From: Sinorhizobium americanum
GTDB lineage: Bacteria; Pseudomonadota; Alphaproteobacteria; Rhizobiales; Rhizobiaceae
Assembly (NCBI RefSeq): GCF_001651855.1
Contig: NZ_LNQC01000044.1
Coordinates: 1-64,000 of the forward strand
Length of the DNA stretch: 64,000 nucleotides
Direction: 5' to 3'
Shown here in pieces: positions 28,801-36,954 of the stretch. How positions within the stretch are numbered: the stretch's first letter is position 1; every line of letters begins with the position of its first letter. A program made the translations under genes and the position numbers. Under the pieces are notes generated by a model. It did not search any database and was not told where the DNA came from. It saw only the letters and a program-made list of their open reading frames with translations.

Positions 28801-29398
28801 CCTCGCGCAGGCCGAGGAGCGGGCAGCGCGTCTCGCCGACCGGCTGGAGCTTCGCCTGATCGAACTGAAGAAGGAACGCGACATCTCGGCCGCGTCTCCC
28901 TCTGTTCGAGGTGGCGCACTGGTCATTCCCGCCGGACTGCTCGCCAGATTGAAAGGTGAGACAGTTTTCCACGGCGGATTTGCCAAAGAGACGGAAGAAA
29001 CCGAGCGCTTGTCGATGGATGCTGTTATGCAGGCCGAGCAGGCGGCCGGTCGCACGCCGGTCGACGTTTCTATGCACAATCGCGGCTGGGACATCGAGAG
29101 CGTAACAATTGAGGGCGAATTGCTGTTTCTGGAAGTAAAGGGCCGCGTTGTTGGCGGGCGCGAAATTATTGTGACGAAGAACGAAATGCTAAAGGCCCGC
29201 AATGCCGGCGACCGCTACCATCTGGTCTATGTACCCATCGAGGCAGGTTTTGCCGGTCAGCCACTATATCTAAGCGATCCTGCCCGGCATTTGTGGGACG
29301 AGGGGGAGTTCCGTGACATCTGCCGCCACTATGCGGTCAAGGACATTGTGGCGCTGGCAGCGACAGCCCCGAAAGTCTCGGGGTTTGCCGAACAATGA
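25859..29398 (+). CDS. SNF2-like helicase with C-terminal DUF3883
   Basis: About 1179 residues from GTG 25859, preceded by GGGGGAA. Superfamily 2 helicase motifs: Walker A LLADDPGAGKT (near 128-135), DEAH in ICDEAHRMS (near 229), TATPHNGK, and a helicase C half with DAAGEGVNLQRGAHL and RFGRIHRIGQ (motif VI). The rest is a long helical region, then DUF3883 near the C-terminus (HNRGWDIESV...FLEVKGR), a PD-(D/E)xK-related fold. This architecture is that of DrmD-type helicases in DISARM-like defence systems. The next gene starts inside its stop codon (ATGA). I infer ATP-driven translocation on invading DNA. Confidence 0.88.
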   Translation: MLRLEELKRGSLVDGLSPAGTAEIISVDWLSDQQLEVTYRTSKGLDQRILIREDQDRLFSATASTPFSFEGNAENFRLAAEAHRIALAHLFDPYLALTSSDIEALPHQITAVYGEMLERHPLRFLLADDPGAGKTIMAGLFIKELMIRGDLKRCMIVAPGSLVEQWQDELKEKFDLDFKIVGREMFSASYSGNPFNDEDRLILRLDMAARSEEVQTLIEASRDFDLVICDEAHRMSASYTGGEVKYTKRFQLGRMLGRNARHLLLMTATPHNGKDDDFQLFLSLLDNDRFEGAYREGVRTSNAKDLMRRLVKEELYWFDGRPLFPERRAYTVDYPLSAAEADLYASVTEYVREEMNRAERFAKTDEKKRNNVGFALQSLQRRLASSPRAIWKSLKRRRERLQKRLEEEELKLKGAHPSSMSLPSPINVPDDDDLEEMPEEELEALENEAIDTASSARTLDELKIEIESLKVLEEKAYVLCRSGEDAKWTQLASILDQPPVYDPGTGRQRKILLFTEPRDTLDYLEEKIIVRLGDPEAVKVIHGGVPRQQRRAAVAAFNDDPKVRVLIANDAAGEGVNLQRGAHLMVNYDLPWNPNRLEQRFGRIHRIGQTEVCHLWNLVAGETREGAVYQRLLEKLEEARKALGGKVYDVLGEAFEDKSLKDLLMEAVRYGDREDVRARLNQSIDGAVDQSHLNALTKRAQLSQETLDPERVRELKFEMERAHARRLQPYYIRMFFEEAFKRLGGHMAAREEGRWEILRVPALIRSRDHLTGHGDPVLERYSRVCFDKAHMHSADGQPNAALVAPGHPLLDAVVDLTIEHYEAALREGTVLVADADGGEEPRLLVMTDHEVKDGVTALNGQPRVISKRLQFVSLGKDGNERDEGAAPYLDLRPLTADERELCGDALEADWLKQDLLARARAYASQHLATEHLEGVRHRRLDHIRKVEEEVRVRLRKEIAYWSRRADQHRLNMKAGKDERLALAQAEERAARLADRLELRLIELKKERDISAASPSVRGGALVIPAGLLARLKGETVFHGGFAKETEETERLSMDAVMQAEQAAGRTPVDVSMHNRGWDIESVTIEGELLFLEVKGRVVGGREIIVTKNEMLKARNAGDRYHLVYVPIEAGFAGQPLYLSDPARHLWDEGEFRDICRHYAVKDIVALAATAPKVSGFAEQ

Positions 29399-32319
29399 CA
29401 GATCGTGCACGTATCAAGCTCATCGAGCATTCCCTTCCCCTTGAAGCCATCAATCTGGCGAACAAGACCAAGAACAAAGCTCCAAAATACTACCCGACAA
29501 AGCTTCACAAATACTGGGCTCACCGGCCACTGGCGACGAGCCGAGCCGTTCTGTTTGGCCAACTTGTCGATGATCCATCGGCATGGAAAGACAAATTTCC
29601 GAGTGAGGAGGATCAAGCGCGGGAACGACGTCGCTTGCACAAAATCATTGAGGAAATGGTCGAGTGGCCGAAACCCGATGCAAAAGACCAGAAGCGGTTC
29701 GAGCAGGCGATTGAAGCCGCGCGTTATGAAATCGCGCGGTCGGTAGCGTGGGGGCTTGGCGAGGAGCCGCCTACCAAGCCGAAGGCCGTGATTGCCTATC
29801 TTCAAGAGAAGGGACCGCCCGTATACGATCCCTTCTGCGGCGGTGGGTCGATCCCACTGGAGGCGCAGCGGCTTGGACTTCGCGCCTATGGCTCAGACCT
29901 GAACCCGGTTGCCGTCCTTGTTACCAAAGCGTTGATCGAGTTCCCGCCGAAATTCACCAATCTGCCGCCGATCCATGCGACCGTGAATGGGGAGCGCGAT
30001 CTTGTCGGTCGCGATTGGAAGGGCGCGCAAGGGCTGGCGGAGGATGTGCGCCGCTATGGCCGGTGGATACACGACGAGGCGGAAAAGAAAATCGGCAACC
30101 TGTATCCACAGGTTAACTTGCCCGATAGCTCCAAGGCAACGGTGATCGCGTGGCTATGGGCACGCACGGTCGCTTCGCCCGATCCGGCGCAAAAAAGTGC
30201 ACATGTGCCGCTCGCCTCCTCCTTCGTGTTGTCATCCAAGGCAGGAAAGGAAGCGATCGTCGTCCCGGTTAAAGACGTAACAGCGCAAGACGGCTGGCGC
30301 TTCACGGTCAAGTCGAACGGCGTGACCAAGGAAGAACTAGCTGCTGCGGTAAGTGGGACGAAAACCGCGCGCGGGTCGAACTTCACCTGCCTGTTGAGCG
30401 GCGCTGCTATTGATAGCGAGTACGTCAAGGCCGAAGGCAAGGCTCGCCGAATGGGCGTACGGCTCATGGCTCTTGTGGCGGAAGGCGCGCGCGGACGAAT
30501 ATATTTGGAGCCAAGCGCCGAACATGAAGCGGCAGCAATAGTTAATGCGCCCGATACGCCTGAACTCGACCAAGATTTGCCAAAGAACCCGAGGTGGTTC
30601 TCGCCGCCAGACTACGGCATGCCGCAATATAGTGACCTTTTCACCGCGCGCCAGCTAACCGCACTGGCGACCGTATCCACGTTAATCGGTGAGGCACGGC
30701 AAAAGGTGCTTGTGGACGCTAAAGATGCGCGTGTCTTCGCCGATCATCCTGATCCGGATAAGTCGCTTACCGAAGGCGGCACCGGTCCGGCTGCCTATGC
30801 CGATACCGTGGCGACATATCTGGCTTGTGCCCTCAGCCGAGCCTGCGAATACAATAGCTCAATTTCAACATGGCTTCCTAAAGACAGTGCCATAAGGTCC
30901 ACATTTTCCAGACAGGCGCTTCCAATGATCTGGGACTTTTCAGAGGCCAACCCTTTTGCGAAATCGAGCGGCGGATGGTTGTCTGCAGTCGAAACATCAT
31001 CTGAGTATCTGATGATGTGTGATGCAGGCTCTGAAGCCAAATGTTTTGTCATCAACGCCCCAGAGAACTCCTATCCGATTAGGCCGGCCCTAATTTCCAC
31101 CGACCCGCCCTACTATGACAACATCGGTTATGCCGATCTATCGGACTTTTTCTATGTTTGGCTGCGTCGGAGCCTTAAAAACGTTCACCCTGATCTCTTC
31201 CGCCGGCTAGTTACTCCGAAGAAAGAGGAACTGGTGGCGACACCCTATCTGGACAACCGAGGGACTGAAGCTGCAGAGCAGCACTTTATGTCCGGAATGA
31301 GCGAGGCCTTGGCAGCAATGCGTCGAGCTTCAACGGAAGCGCCGCTTGCGATCTATTACGCGTTTAAGCAATCCGAAACGCGTACTGACGGAATTTTGTC
31401 GCCGGGCTGGGCTGCCTTCTTGCAGGCGGTCGCGGACAGTGGCCTTCAAGTGGACGCAACATGGCCGGTTCACACCGAGGCTTCGAATAGGAGTATTGGG
31501 AACAATGCCAATGCTCTCGCCTCATCCGTCGTGCTTGTCTGCCGCGCGCGTGCTGAAGATGCCAGAACGGTCCGCCGTCGCGACTTCCTGCGCGAACTGA
31601 AGCCGGTGATGAAACAGGCCATTGAGGATCATCAGAAGGCTGGCGTGCCACTGCCCGACCGGCGGCAAGCTGCGATTGGCCCCGGCATAGGGGTCTTCAC
31701 TAAATATGCGGCGGTGCGCGAGGCTGACGACAGCGAAATGAGCGTTGCCGCTGCACTGGTACTGATCAATCGCGAGATCGATGAGGCGCTGAGCGAGGGT
31801 ACAGAAGCGCTGGACCCCGAAAGCCGCTTCGCGCTCGAATGGTATCAAATCAGCGGCTACAGGCTCGTTCCCGGTGGTGCGGGCACCGCTATCAGTATGT
31901 TGCAGGGCTTCGACCTCGCTGAAGGCCGCATGAACGCGTCCGGCCTGTTCCGCTCGCGCGGTGGTGACGCCAAGCTGTTGACCCGCGCCGAAATGCACGA
32001 GGCGGACCCTAAGTGGCGGCCTATGAACGACGGCATCTTTACCGTCTGGGAATTGGCTCAGCACCTCGCCCGCGTCTTCCATGCAGAGGACGGCGGCATC
32101 GACAAGGCCGGGCACATTCTCGCCGAGAACCGCCGCTCCGGGCCGGATGTCCTCCTCGTCGCCGAACGCCTTTTCGAGATCGCCACCAACAAGGGCGACA
32201 ATGACGAGGCGCTGGTCTGGAACCAGCTTCAGACGGCGTGGCCTGAGATCGAGCGCGCCGCCGACCGCGCCGAGGAGGCGGGCGTCGGGCTGCATATGGT
32301 GCAGGGCAAGTTATTGTAG
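29395..32319 (+). CDS. DUF1156 DNA methyltransferase
   Basis: 974 residues. The N-terminal DUF1156 region reads SLPLEAIN and TKLHKYWAHRPLATSRA (near 35-51). The SAM-binding motif DPFCGGGSIPLEA is at 145-157 and the amino-methyltransferase catalytic motif DPPYYDN at about 570-576, a wide separation that makes it a large adenine-type N6 (or N4-cytosine) methylase of COG1743. Its start overlaps the helicase stop (ATGA) and the DUF499 gene follows 11 bp later. In such operons the enzyme is thought to mark self DNA. The recognition site is unknown. Confidence 0.9.
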   Translation: MTDRARIKLIEHSLPLEAINLANKTKNKAPKYYPTKLHKYWAHRPLATSRAVLFGQLVDDPSAWKDKFPSEEDQARERRRLHKIIEEMVEWPKPDAKDQKRFEQAIEAARYEIARSVAWGLGEEPPTKPKAVIAYLQEKGPPVYDPFCGGGSIPLEAQRLGLRAYGSDLNPVAVLVTKALIEFPPKFTNLPPIHATVNGERDLVGRDWKGAQGLAEDVRRYGRWIHDEAEKKIGNLYPQVNLPDSSKATVIAWLWARTVASPDPAQKSAHVPLASSFVLSSKAGKEAIVVPVKDVTAQDGWRFTVKSNGVTKEELAAAVSGTKTARGSNFTCLLSGAAIDSEYVKAEGKARRMGVRLMALVAEGARGRIYLEPSAEHEAAAIVNAPDTPELDQDLPKNPRWFSPPDYGMPQYSDLFTARQLTALATVSTLIGEARQKVLVDAKDARVFADHPDPDKSLTEGGTGPAAYADTVATYLACALSRACEYNSSISTWLPKDSAIRSTFSRQALPMIWDFSEANPFAKSSGGWLSAVETSSEYLMMCDAGSEAKCFVINAPENSYPIRPALISTDPPYYDNIGYADLSDFFYVWLRRSLKNVHPDLFRRLVTPKKEELVATPYLDNRGTEAAEQHFMSGMSEALAAMRRASTEAPLAIYYAFKQSETRTDGILSPGWAAFLQAVADSGLQVDATWPVHTEASNRSIGNNANALASSVVLVCRARAEDARTVRRRDFLRELKPVMKQAIEDHQKAGVPLPDRRQAAIGPGIGVFTKYAAVREADDSEMSVAAALVLINREIDEALSEGTEALDPESRFALEWYQISGYRLVPGGAGTAISMLQGFDLAEGRMNASGLFRSRGGDAKLLTRAEMHEADPKWRPMNDGIFTVWELAQHLARVFHAEDGGIDKAGHILAENRRSGPDVLLVAERLFEIATNKGDNDEALVWNQLQTAWPEIERAADRAEEAGVGLHMVQGKLL

Positions 32320-32330
32320 GGTTGAGAGCA

Positions 32331-35300
32331 ATGAACAATCGCGACCGTATCGCACAATTGCTGGGGCTGATCGAGCACGGCTGTCTGCCTTTCGTCGAGA
32401 GAGCGCTGAAATCCGGCTTCGGCGCGCAATGGCGGCAGACGGCACGGCTACCGAAATCGCTATCACCGATGGCGGACCTCGATGCCTATTCGCTGCTCTA
32501 TGCGATCATTCATAATTGGCGCGATGTCTTTGAGAATTCGCTAAAGCCGGAAATGCGCGATGCGGCATCAGCTGCGCTTGCGGGCCGCAACAAACATTCC
32601 CATTCGTCAAACGAGATTGACAATCAGTTGACCTTGCGTGCGCTGTCTGGTGGCGCGGATTTGCTCAATGCAGTCGGCGCGAAGGACGAGGCCGGCAAGG
32701 CTTCTGTGCTTCTGAACGGGCTTCTTACGACAATGACCGGAGCCGCCACGGCAGATGCGAAGCCCACGGCCTCATTGGCTGCTGGCACGGAACCAGCTCG
32801 CCGCCCGACACTCACGCTGACTTCAACGCGCGCCAGAACTGAAGAGCCACGACAGGAGGATTTCTTCGGCGGCGGCGAGGTCGAGGGACTGAAGCCTTGG
32901 CGCGTGGTATCGCCGCCGCGCGAGGACGTGCTGACCGGCAGGCTCGACAAGGATAAGTTTGCCGCCAATCTCGCTGCCGCCGACCGTGAAGAAGGTGAGG
33001 AAACCTATGCCGACCCGATTGAGTTCTTCAATGCCACCTATCTGACTGCCGGACTGCGCATGACGCTTGAAAACGCCGCCAAGCGGCTGACGGGCGGTGG
33101 CGGACCTTCTACAATTGGGCTGCAAACCAATTTCGGCGGAGGCAAGACGCACACGCTCTTGTCGCTCCTGCACATGGCGCGACTTCAGGACTTGAGCAGA
33201 GCCGGCAATCTTTCGTCCATCGCCGCTGCTGTCGGCGCCTCCAGCCTTGGGGAAGTCAACCTTGCCGTCTTCAGCGGCAGCGACAAGGGGCCGGACGTGC
33301 CACTCGCAATGGCCGATGGCCATGCCATACGCACGCTTTGGGGTTACCTCGCGTGGCGGATCGCCGGTCGCGATGGGTTGGCGCTCGTGCAATCTTCCGA
33401 GAATGCCGGGACCAGCCCCGGCGGCGAAGTTTTCCAGAAGGTTCTGGCGCTGAACGGCAAGCCCTCGCTGATCCTGCTTGATGAGTTGGTCGTGTTCGTG
33501 CGTCAGCTTGTCGGCGAGCGTTACAACGCGCATATCTCGTTCCTGCAATCGCTAACGGAGGCGGCGGCGCAAATCCCCAATGCGCTGATCGTAGGCTCGC
33601 TACCGGAAAGCGATCTTGAGGCGGGCGGCACCGACAAGGGCCGTGAGACGCTGCATACGCTGGAAAAGCTGTTCGGCCGCACGCAGTCGGCATGGCAGCC
33701 GGCGCAAGGGTCCGAAACCTATTCGGTAGTCAGGCGACGGCTGTTTCAGGAACTCGACACCGAGGGCGAGAAGCAGCGTAGGCGAACGGTGGAGCGCTTC
33801 ATCAAGCTCTATCGCGACCACAAATCGGACTTCCCATCGGGCACGGGCGAGCGCGACTATGCCGACAAGATCATGGAAGCCTATCCGATCCATCCGATGC
33901 TGTTCGACAAGCTCTCGACGGAATGGGGAGCGCTCGAAAAGTTCCAGCGCACACGCGGCGCGTTGGCGCTTCTGGCGCGAACGATCTTCGCTAGCTACCG
34001 CGAGCGCAGCGACGAACCGCTGATCCTGCCGAGTTCCTTGCGCGTAGATGATCCAGCCGTGCGCGGCGCGCTTCTAGAACCGCTTTCCGGTCCCGTATGG
34101 GGTTCTATCATCGAAGGCGAAGTCGATGGTGACACGTCGCTCCCGGCCGAAATGGAGGCGCGACGGCAGCGTTACCGTAACGATCAGGTAGCACGGCGCG
34201 CGGCGCGTGCCGTGTTTGTCAGCACCGCTCCGGCGGGCGATGCCCGTGGCGGCATCACCGGCCCGGAACTCAGGCTCGCCTGCGTCAAGCCCGGCGAACA
34301 GATTTCCATTTTCGGCGATGCTCTGCGCGAAATCGCGGAACGGTCAGCGCATCTCTATGAAGCGGAGGGCCGCTACTGGTACGGCCCGCGGGCCACGCTC
34401 AACAAGCTCGCCGACAACCGGCAACTTGACGTGGACGACGATGCGGCCGACGCCGAGATCATCAAGTTCCTGAAAACCGACGAGCGGTCGCGTGGCAATT
34501 GGGGCCGCGTTCATACCGCACCCGACCGAGCTTCCGAGGTGGAGGATCGCCCGACTTCCGGTCTGGTCATCCTTGGCCCGAGCCATGTTTATCAGGCTGG
34601 CGGCGGATCGCTGGCGGAAGTGGAAGCACTGGACGGTCTGGATCGCCGCGCCGGCGGACAGCGCAAGTATCGCAACGCGCTTGTTTTCCTCGCGGCCGAC
34701 GAACGTGGGCTTGAAGATGCACGGCGCACGGTCAAGCGCATGATGGCGTGGAAAAGCATCGTTGATGACCGTAGCCTTGATCTGACCGACAGCCAGAAAT
34801 CGGATGCGCAGAACCGTTTGGCGCAGGCGGAAAAGGCAGCGAAGGATACCGTGCGCAAGGCATGGTCGCATCTATTGGTGCCGACGCCATCGCCATCGGA
34901 CCAGAGCGTCGTCGTGCTTGAGCATTTCGGCATGCGCCTTGGCGCGCAGCGGGCGCCAGCGGAAGCGGCGTGGGATAAGGCATCCGAAGCGGCGGTGATC
35001 GCCACTACTCTTGGGCGGGAGAGCTTCACCGAGCGCATGCTGGAGCTTTGGCCGCAAGGCAAGTCGGACCTGCCGGTCGATCAGGTCCGCGATTGGTATT
35101 TCGAGTTCCTCCATATGGAGCGGCTGCGGGACGAGGTTGTGCTGGCGGGCGCGATTTCTGACGCCGTGGCTGATATGGACCCGGCGAGCGCCAAATTCGC
35201 ACTGGCGGGCGGCAAATCGGCCGAGGCGTATCAGGAACTCCAGTTCTCCAAGAGCGTGCCAGTGCGCTTCGGTCAGAACATGCTCATCGTGCTGCGAGAT

Positions 35301-35660
35301 GTTGCCGAGGCAGCCAAGAAACAGGATCAGGCGGGTGAAGGAGGAGATACCAGCACGGCGACAGCCGGCGGCTCCACCACACAGGGGGCGTCGGGATCGA
35401 CAGATACCGTAAGCCAACACGTGCGGCCGAAGAGGTTCTCCGGGATCATCGAACTGGACCCCATTCGCGGCGCGATGAAGGTTTCACAAGTTTTTGAGAG
35501 CGTCATTGCCGAACTCGACCGCGCGGAGGGCACAACATTCCGTATCGTCCTCGAAGTTCAGGCGGAATGCAGCGGAGGCTTCCCGAGTGATGTCGAGGGC
35601 GACGTGACGGCCAATGCGGGAGCGCTCGGCTTTCTGCGGAAACAGTTCGACCGAGATTGA
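32331..35660 (+). CDS. DUF499 ATPase with HEPN_Swt1-like N-terminus
   Basis: About 1109 residues from ATG 32331. The first ~125 residues (LLGLIEHGCLPFVERALK then HNWRDVFENSL and ALAGRNKHSH) look like the Swt1-type HEPN domain common on DUF499 proteins. The ATPase shows Walker A NFGGGKTHTLLSL (near 267-273) and Walker B LILLDELVVFV (near 383). The C-terminal quarter is separated by a low-complexity linker (TSTATAGGSTTQGASGST) and ends in a small domain of unknown role. It completes a three-gene, tightly spaced operon of helicase, methylase and ATPase, an association predicted to be anti-phage in the defence-island literature. Confidence 0.88.
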   Translation: MNNRDRIAQLLGLIEHGCLPFVERALKSGFGAQWRQTARLPKSLSPMADLDAYSLLYAIIHNWRDVFENSLKPEMRDAASAALAGRNKHSHSSNEIDNQLTLRALSGGADLLNAVGAKDEAGKASVLLNGLLTTMTGAATADAKPTASLAAGTEPARRPTLTLTSTRARTEEPRQEDFFGGGEVEGLKPWRVVSPPREDVLTGRLDKDKFAANLAAADREEGEETYADPIEFFNATYLTAGLRMTLENAAKRLTGGGGPSTIGLQTNFGGGKTHTLLSLLHMARLQDLSRAGNLSSIAAAVGASSLGEVNLAVFSGSDKGPDVPLAMADGHAIRTLWGYLAWRIAGRDGLALVQSSENAGTSPGGEVFQKVLALNGKPSLILLDELVVFVRQLVGERYNAHISFLQSLTEAAAQIPNALIVGSLPESDLEAGGTDKGRETLHTLEKLFGRTQSAWQPAQGSETYSVVRRRLFQELDTEGEKQRRRTVERFIKLYRDHKSDFPSGTGERDYADKIMEAYPIHPMLFDKLSTEWGALEKFQRTRGALALLARTIFASYRERSDEPLILPSSLRVDDPAVRGALLEPLSGPVWGSIIEGEVDGDTSLPAEMEARRQRYRNDQVARRAARAVFVSTAPAGDARGGITGPELRLACVKPGEQISIFGDALREIAERSAHLYEAEGRYWYGPRATLNKLADNRQLDVDDDAADAEIIKFLKTDERSRGNWGRVHTAPDRASEVEDRPTSGLVILGPSHVYQAGGGSLAEVEALDGLDRRAGGQRKYRNALVFLAADERGLEDARRTVKRMMAWKSIVDDRSLDLTDSQKSDAQNRLAQAEKAAKDTVRKAWSHLLVPTPSPSDQSVVVLEHFGMRLGAQRAPAEAAWDKASEAAVIATTLGRESFTERMLELWPQGKSDLPVDQVRDWYFEFLHMERLRDEVVLAGAISDAVADMDPASAKFALAGGKSAEAYQELQFSKSVPVRFGQNMLIVLRDVAEAAKKQDQAGEGGDTSTATAGGSTTQGASGSTDTVSQHVRPKRFSGIIELDPIRGAMKVSQVFESVIAELDRAEGTTFRIVLEVQAECSGGFPSDVEGDVTANAGALGFLRKQFDRD

Positions 35661-35661
35661 A

Positions 35662-35820
35662 TGCTGCTGGCGCCCGCTCCCCGAGCAGTGGTTGATCCTG
35701 GCGAAGATCGACATCGCAATTGGCAAATGGAAAGGCGCCTTCGATCGGCCATATCCCCGCCTCATCGAGAAGTACAAGCAGGCTGTCCTAGCGGCGGCGT
35801 TTCGGGGGCAAGAACCTTAG
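35662..35820 (+). pseudogene. Type I restriction HsdS remnant
   Basis: Directly after the DUF499 stop codon, in another frame, about 52 codons resemble the end of an HsdS specificity subunit: LPEQWLILAKID (compare LPEGW at the start of a target-recognition unit) and then LIEKYKQAVLAAAFRGQ, the coiled-coil end typical of HsdS. Everything between these parts is missing. This suggests that the DUF499 operon replaced a type I restriction locus or recombined into it. It is short, so the identification is tentative. Confidence 0.5.
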
Positions 35821-36449
35821 GCTCGTTGCAAGACGCGCTTGACCTGTGCGGCGCTCCAGTTACCACCACGCGGCGTCGGTATCCCGCGTGAGGTCAGCTC
35901 TGCGGCGATGGTGCGGAGGGAAGCGCCACCGGCTTGAAGTTCACGGGCAATCGGAGCGACTTGGGAAGCAAATTCGAAAGCCTTGGCGGCCCTGGCAGCG
36001 CGCCCGAGTTCGGGGTTCACCTTCGCGCCGCGGAAGCCACCGAGGACCTTGCCGCGATCTTTGGCAGCCTTCAGCGCTGCTTTCGTGCGCTCTGAGATGA
36101 GACCGGCTTCGAGCTGGGCCACCGCGGCCATCTGCTGAAGGATAAAGCGGCCCATTGCACCATGAACTTGGGGGATGTCGCAGAAGATCACTTCCACACC
36201 GCTGGCAAGGATGGCTTCGAGGAACGCGACGTTCCGCGCGAGGCGGTCTACCTTGGCCACTACGAGGGGAAGGCGGAGCATCTTGGCGGCAGCGAGCGCC
36301 TTGGCAAGCTCGGGGCGCGACGAGAGCTTGCCGCTCTCCACTTCGGTGAACTCCCGGACGGGCGGATAATCGTCAGTCATGAAGCGGCGCACGGCCTCAC
36401 GTTGAGCTTCAAGACCGAGGCCTGAGCGGCCCTGCTTGTCCGTTGTCAA
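35817..36449 (-). pseudogene. Serine recombinase, N-terminally decayed
   Basis: 210 codons of a small serine resolvase/invertase: TDKQGRSGLGLEAQREAV, then VAKVDRLARNVAFL (catalytic DRLAR) and ERTKAALKAAKDRG, and a C-terminal helix-turn-helix (SLRTIAAELTSRGIPTPRG). The family begins with about ten more residues ending in RVST, where Ser is the nucleophile. Here the codon at that Ser position is TTG and is directly preceded by TAG, so the catalytic serine and the first strand are missing. It therefore should be inactive. Its end touches the HsdS remnant, making this a scar between two gene blocks. Confidence 0.78.
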
Positions 36450-36730
36450 CTACCCCTCGACGTATTGCTTAGTCCCTATAGACCGCAAAAGACTTCAGAG
36501 CTGTAGGAGCCATGCGCGGGCATGCGCGTCTCGCGGTCGTTGTGGCGACGAGACGCAGACGTCAGCTGCATTTTCGAAAGTATGTGCTCCTAGACAGGCG
36601 CTCAGGTTGTGCATTAAGGTGCTGTTATCTGATTTGCTTCACTGTGCGGAAGATGCTGTTTTCTATTGCTGGTGGGAACCGGTTGCGTTATGGCCCGTTC
36701 TTCCAGCAGTTAGACAGCGGAGGGAGAGAC

Positions 36731-36949
36731 ATGCCGTACGCTGAAATTCCATCTGACGATGCAGTCGTTGATGCGTTGAAGAAACTCGGGGGCCGCGCTA
36801 CCGCCCGGGAGCTCTGCGAGGAATTGGTTAAAACGAACCGTCCCCGCAGAGATAGCCAACTGGCAATCCAGCGGGCTTCGGAGCGAGGCCGAATTTCCGT
36901 AGGCCACGACTGGATGCTGACCGTCGTTGCAGAGGCTGTGGCTGCCTGA
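36731..36949 (+). CDS. Small winged-helix-like protein
   Basis: 72 residues from ATG 36731, which has GGAGGGAGAG upstream; longer frames reach back to 36512 without a ribosome site. DDAVVDALKKLGGRATARELCEELVKTN is a typical winged-helix recognition segment and SERGRISVGHDWMLTVV the wing and last strand. The dGTPase gene starts 5 bp after its stop codon, so the pair is one unit. It may regulate or assist the dGTPase; no function is proven. Confidence 0.65.
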   Translation: MPYAEIPSDDAVVDALKKLGGRATARELCEELVKTNRPRRDSQLAIQRASERGRISVGHDWMLTVVAEAVAA

Positions 36950-36954
36950 CCACA

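Noticed and set aside
25859-35660. Class 1 DISARM
   Set aside because: A DrmD-like helicase and DUF1156 methylase are present, but no DrmA helicase, DUF1998 (DrmB) or phospholipase D (DrmC) gene is in the neighbourhood; DUF499 takes their place.
35661-35891. 76-codon frame starting just after DUF499
   Set aside because: Ribosome-site context is poor and the protein has no order; the other frame over the same bases shows the HsdS-like tail and is favoured as a remnant.
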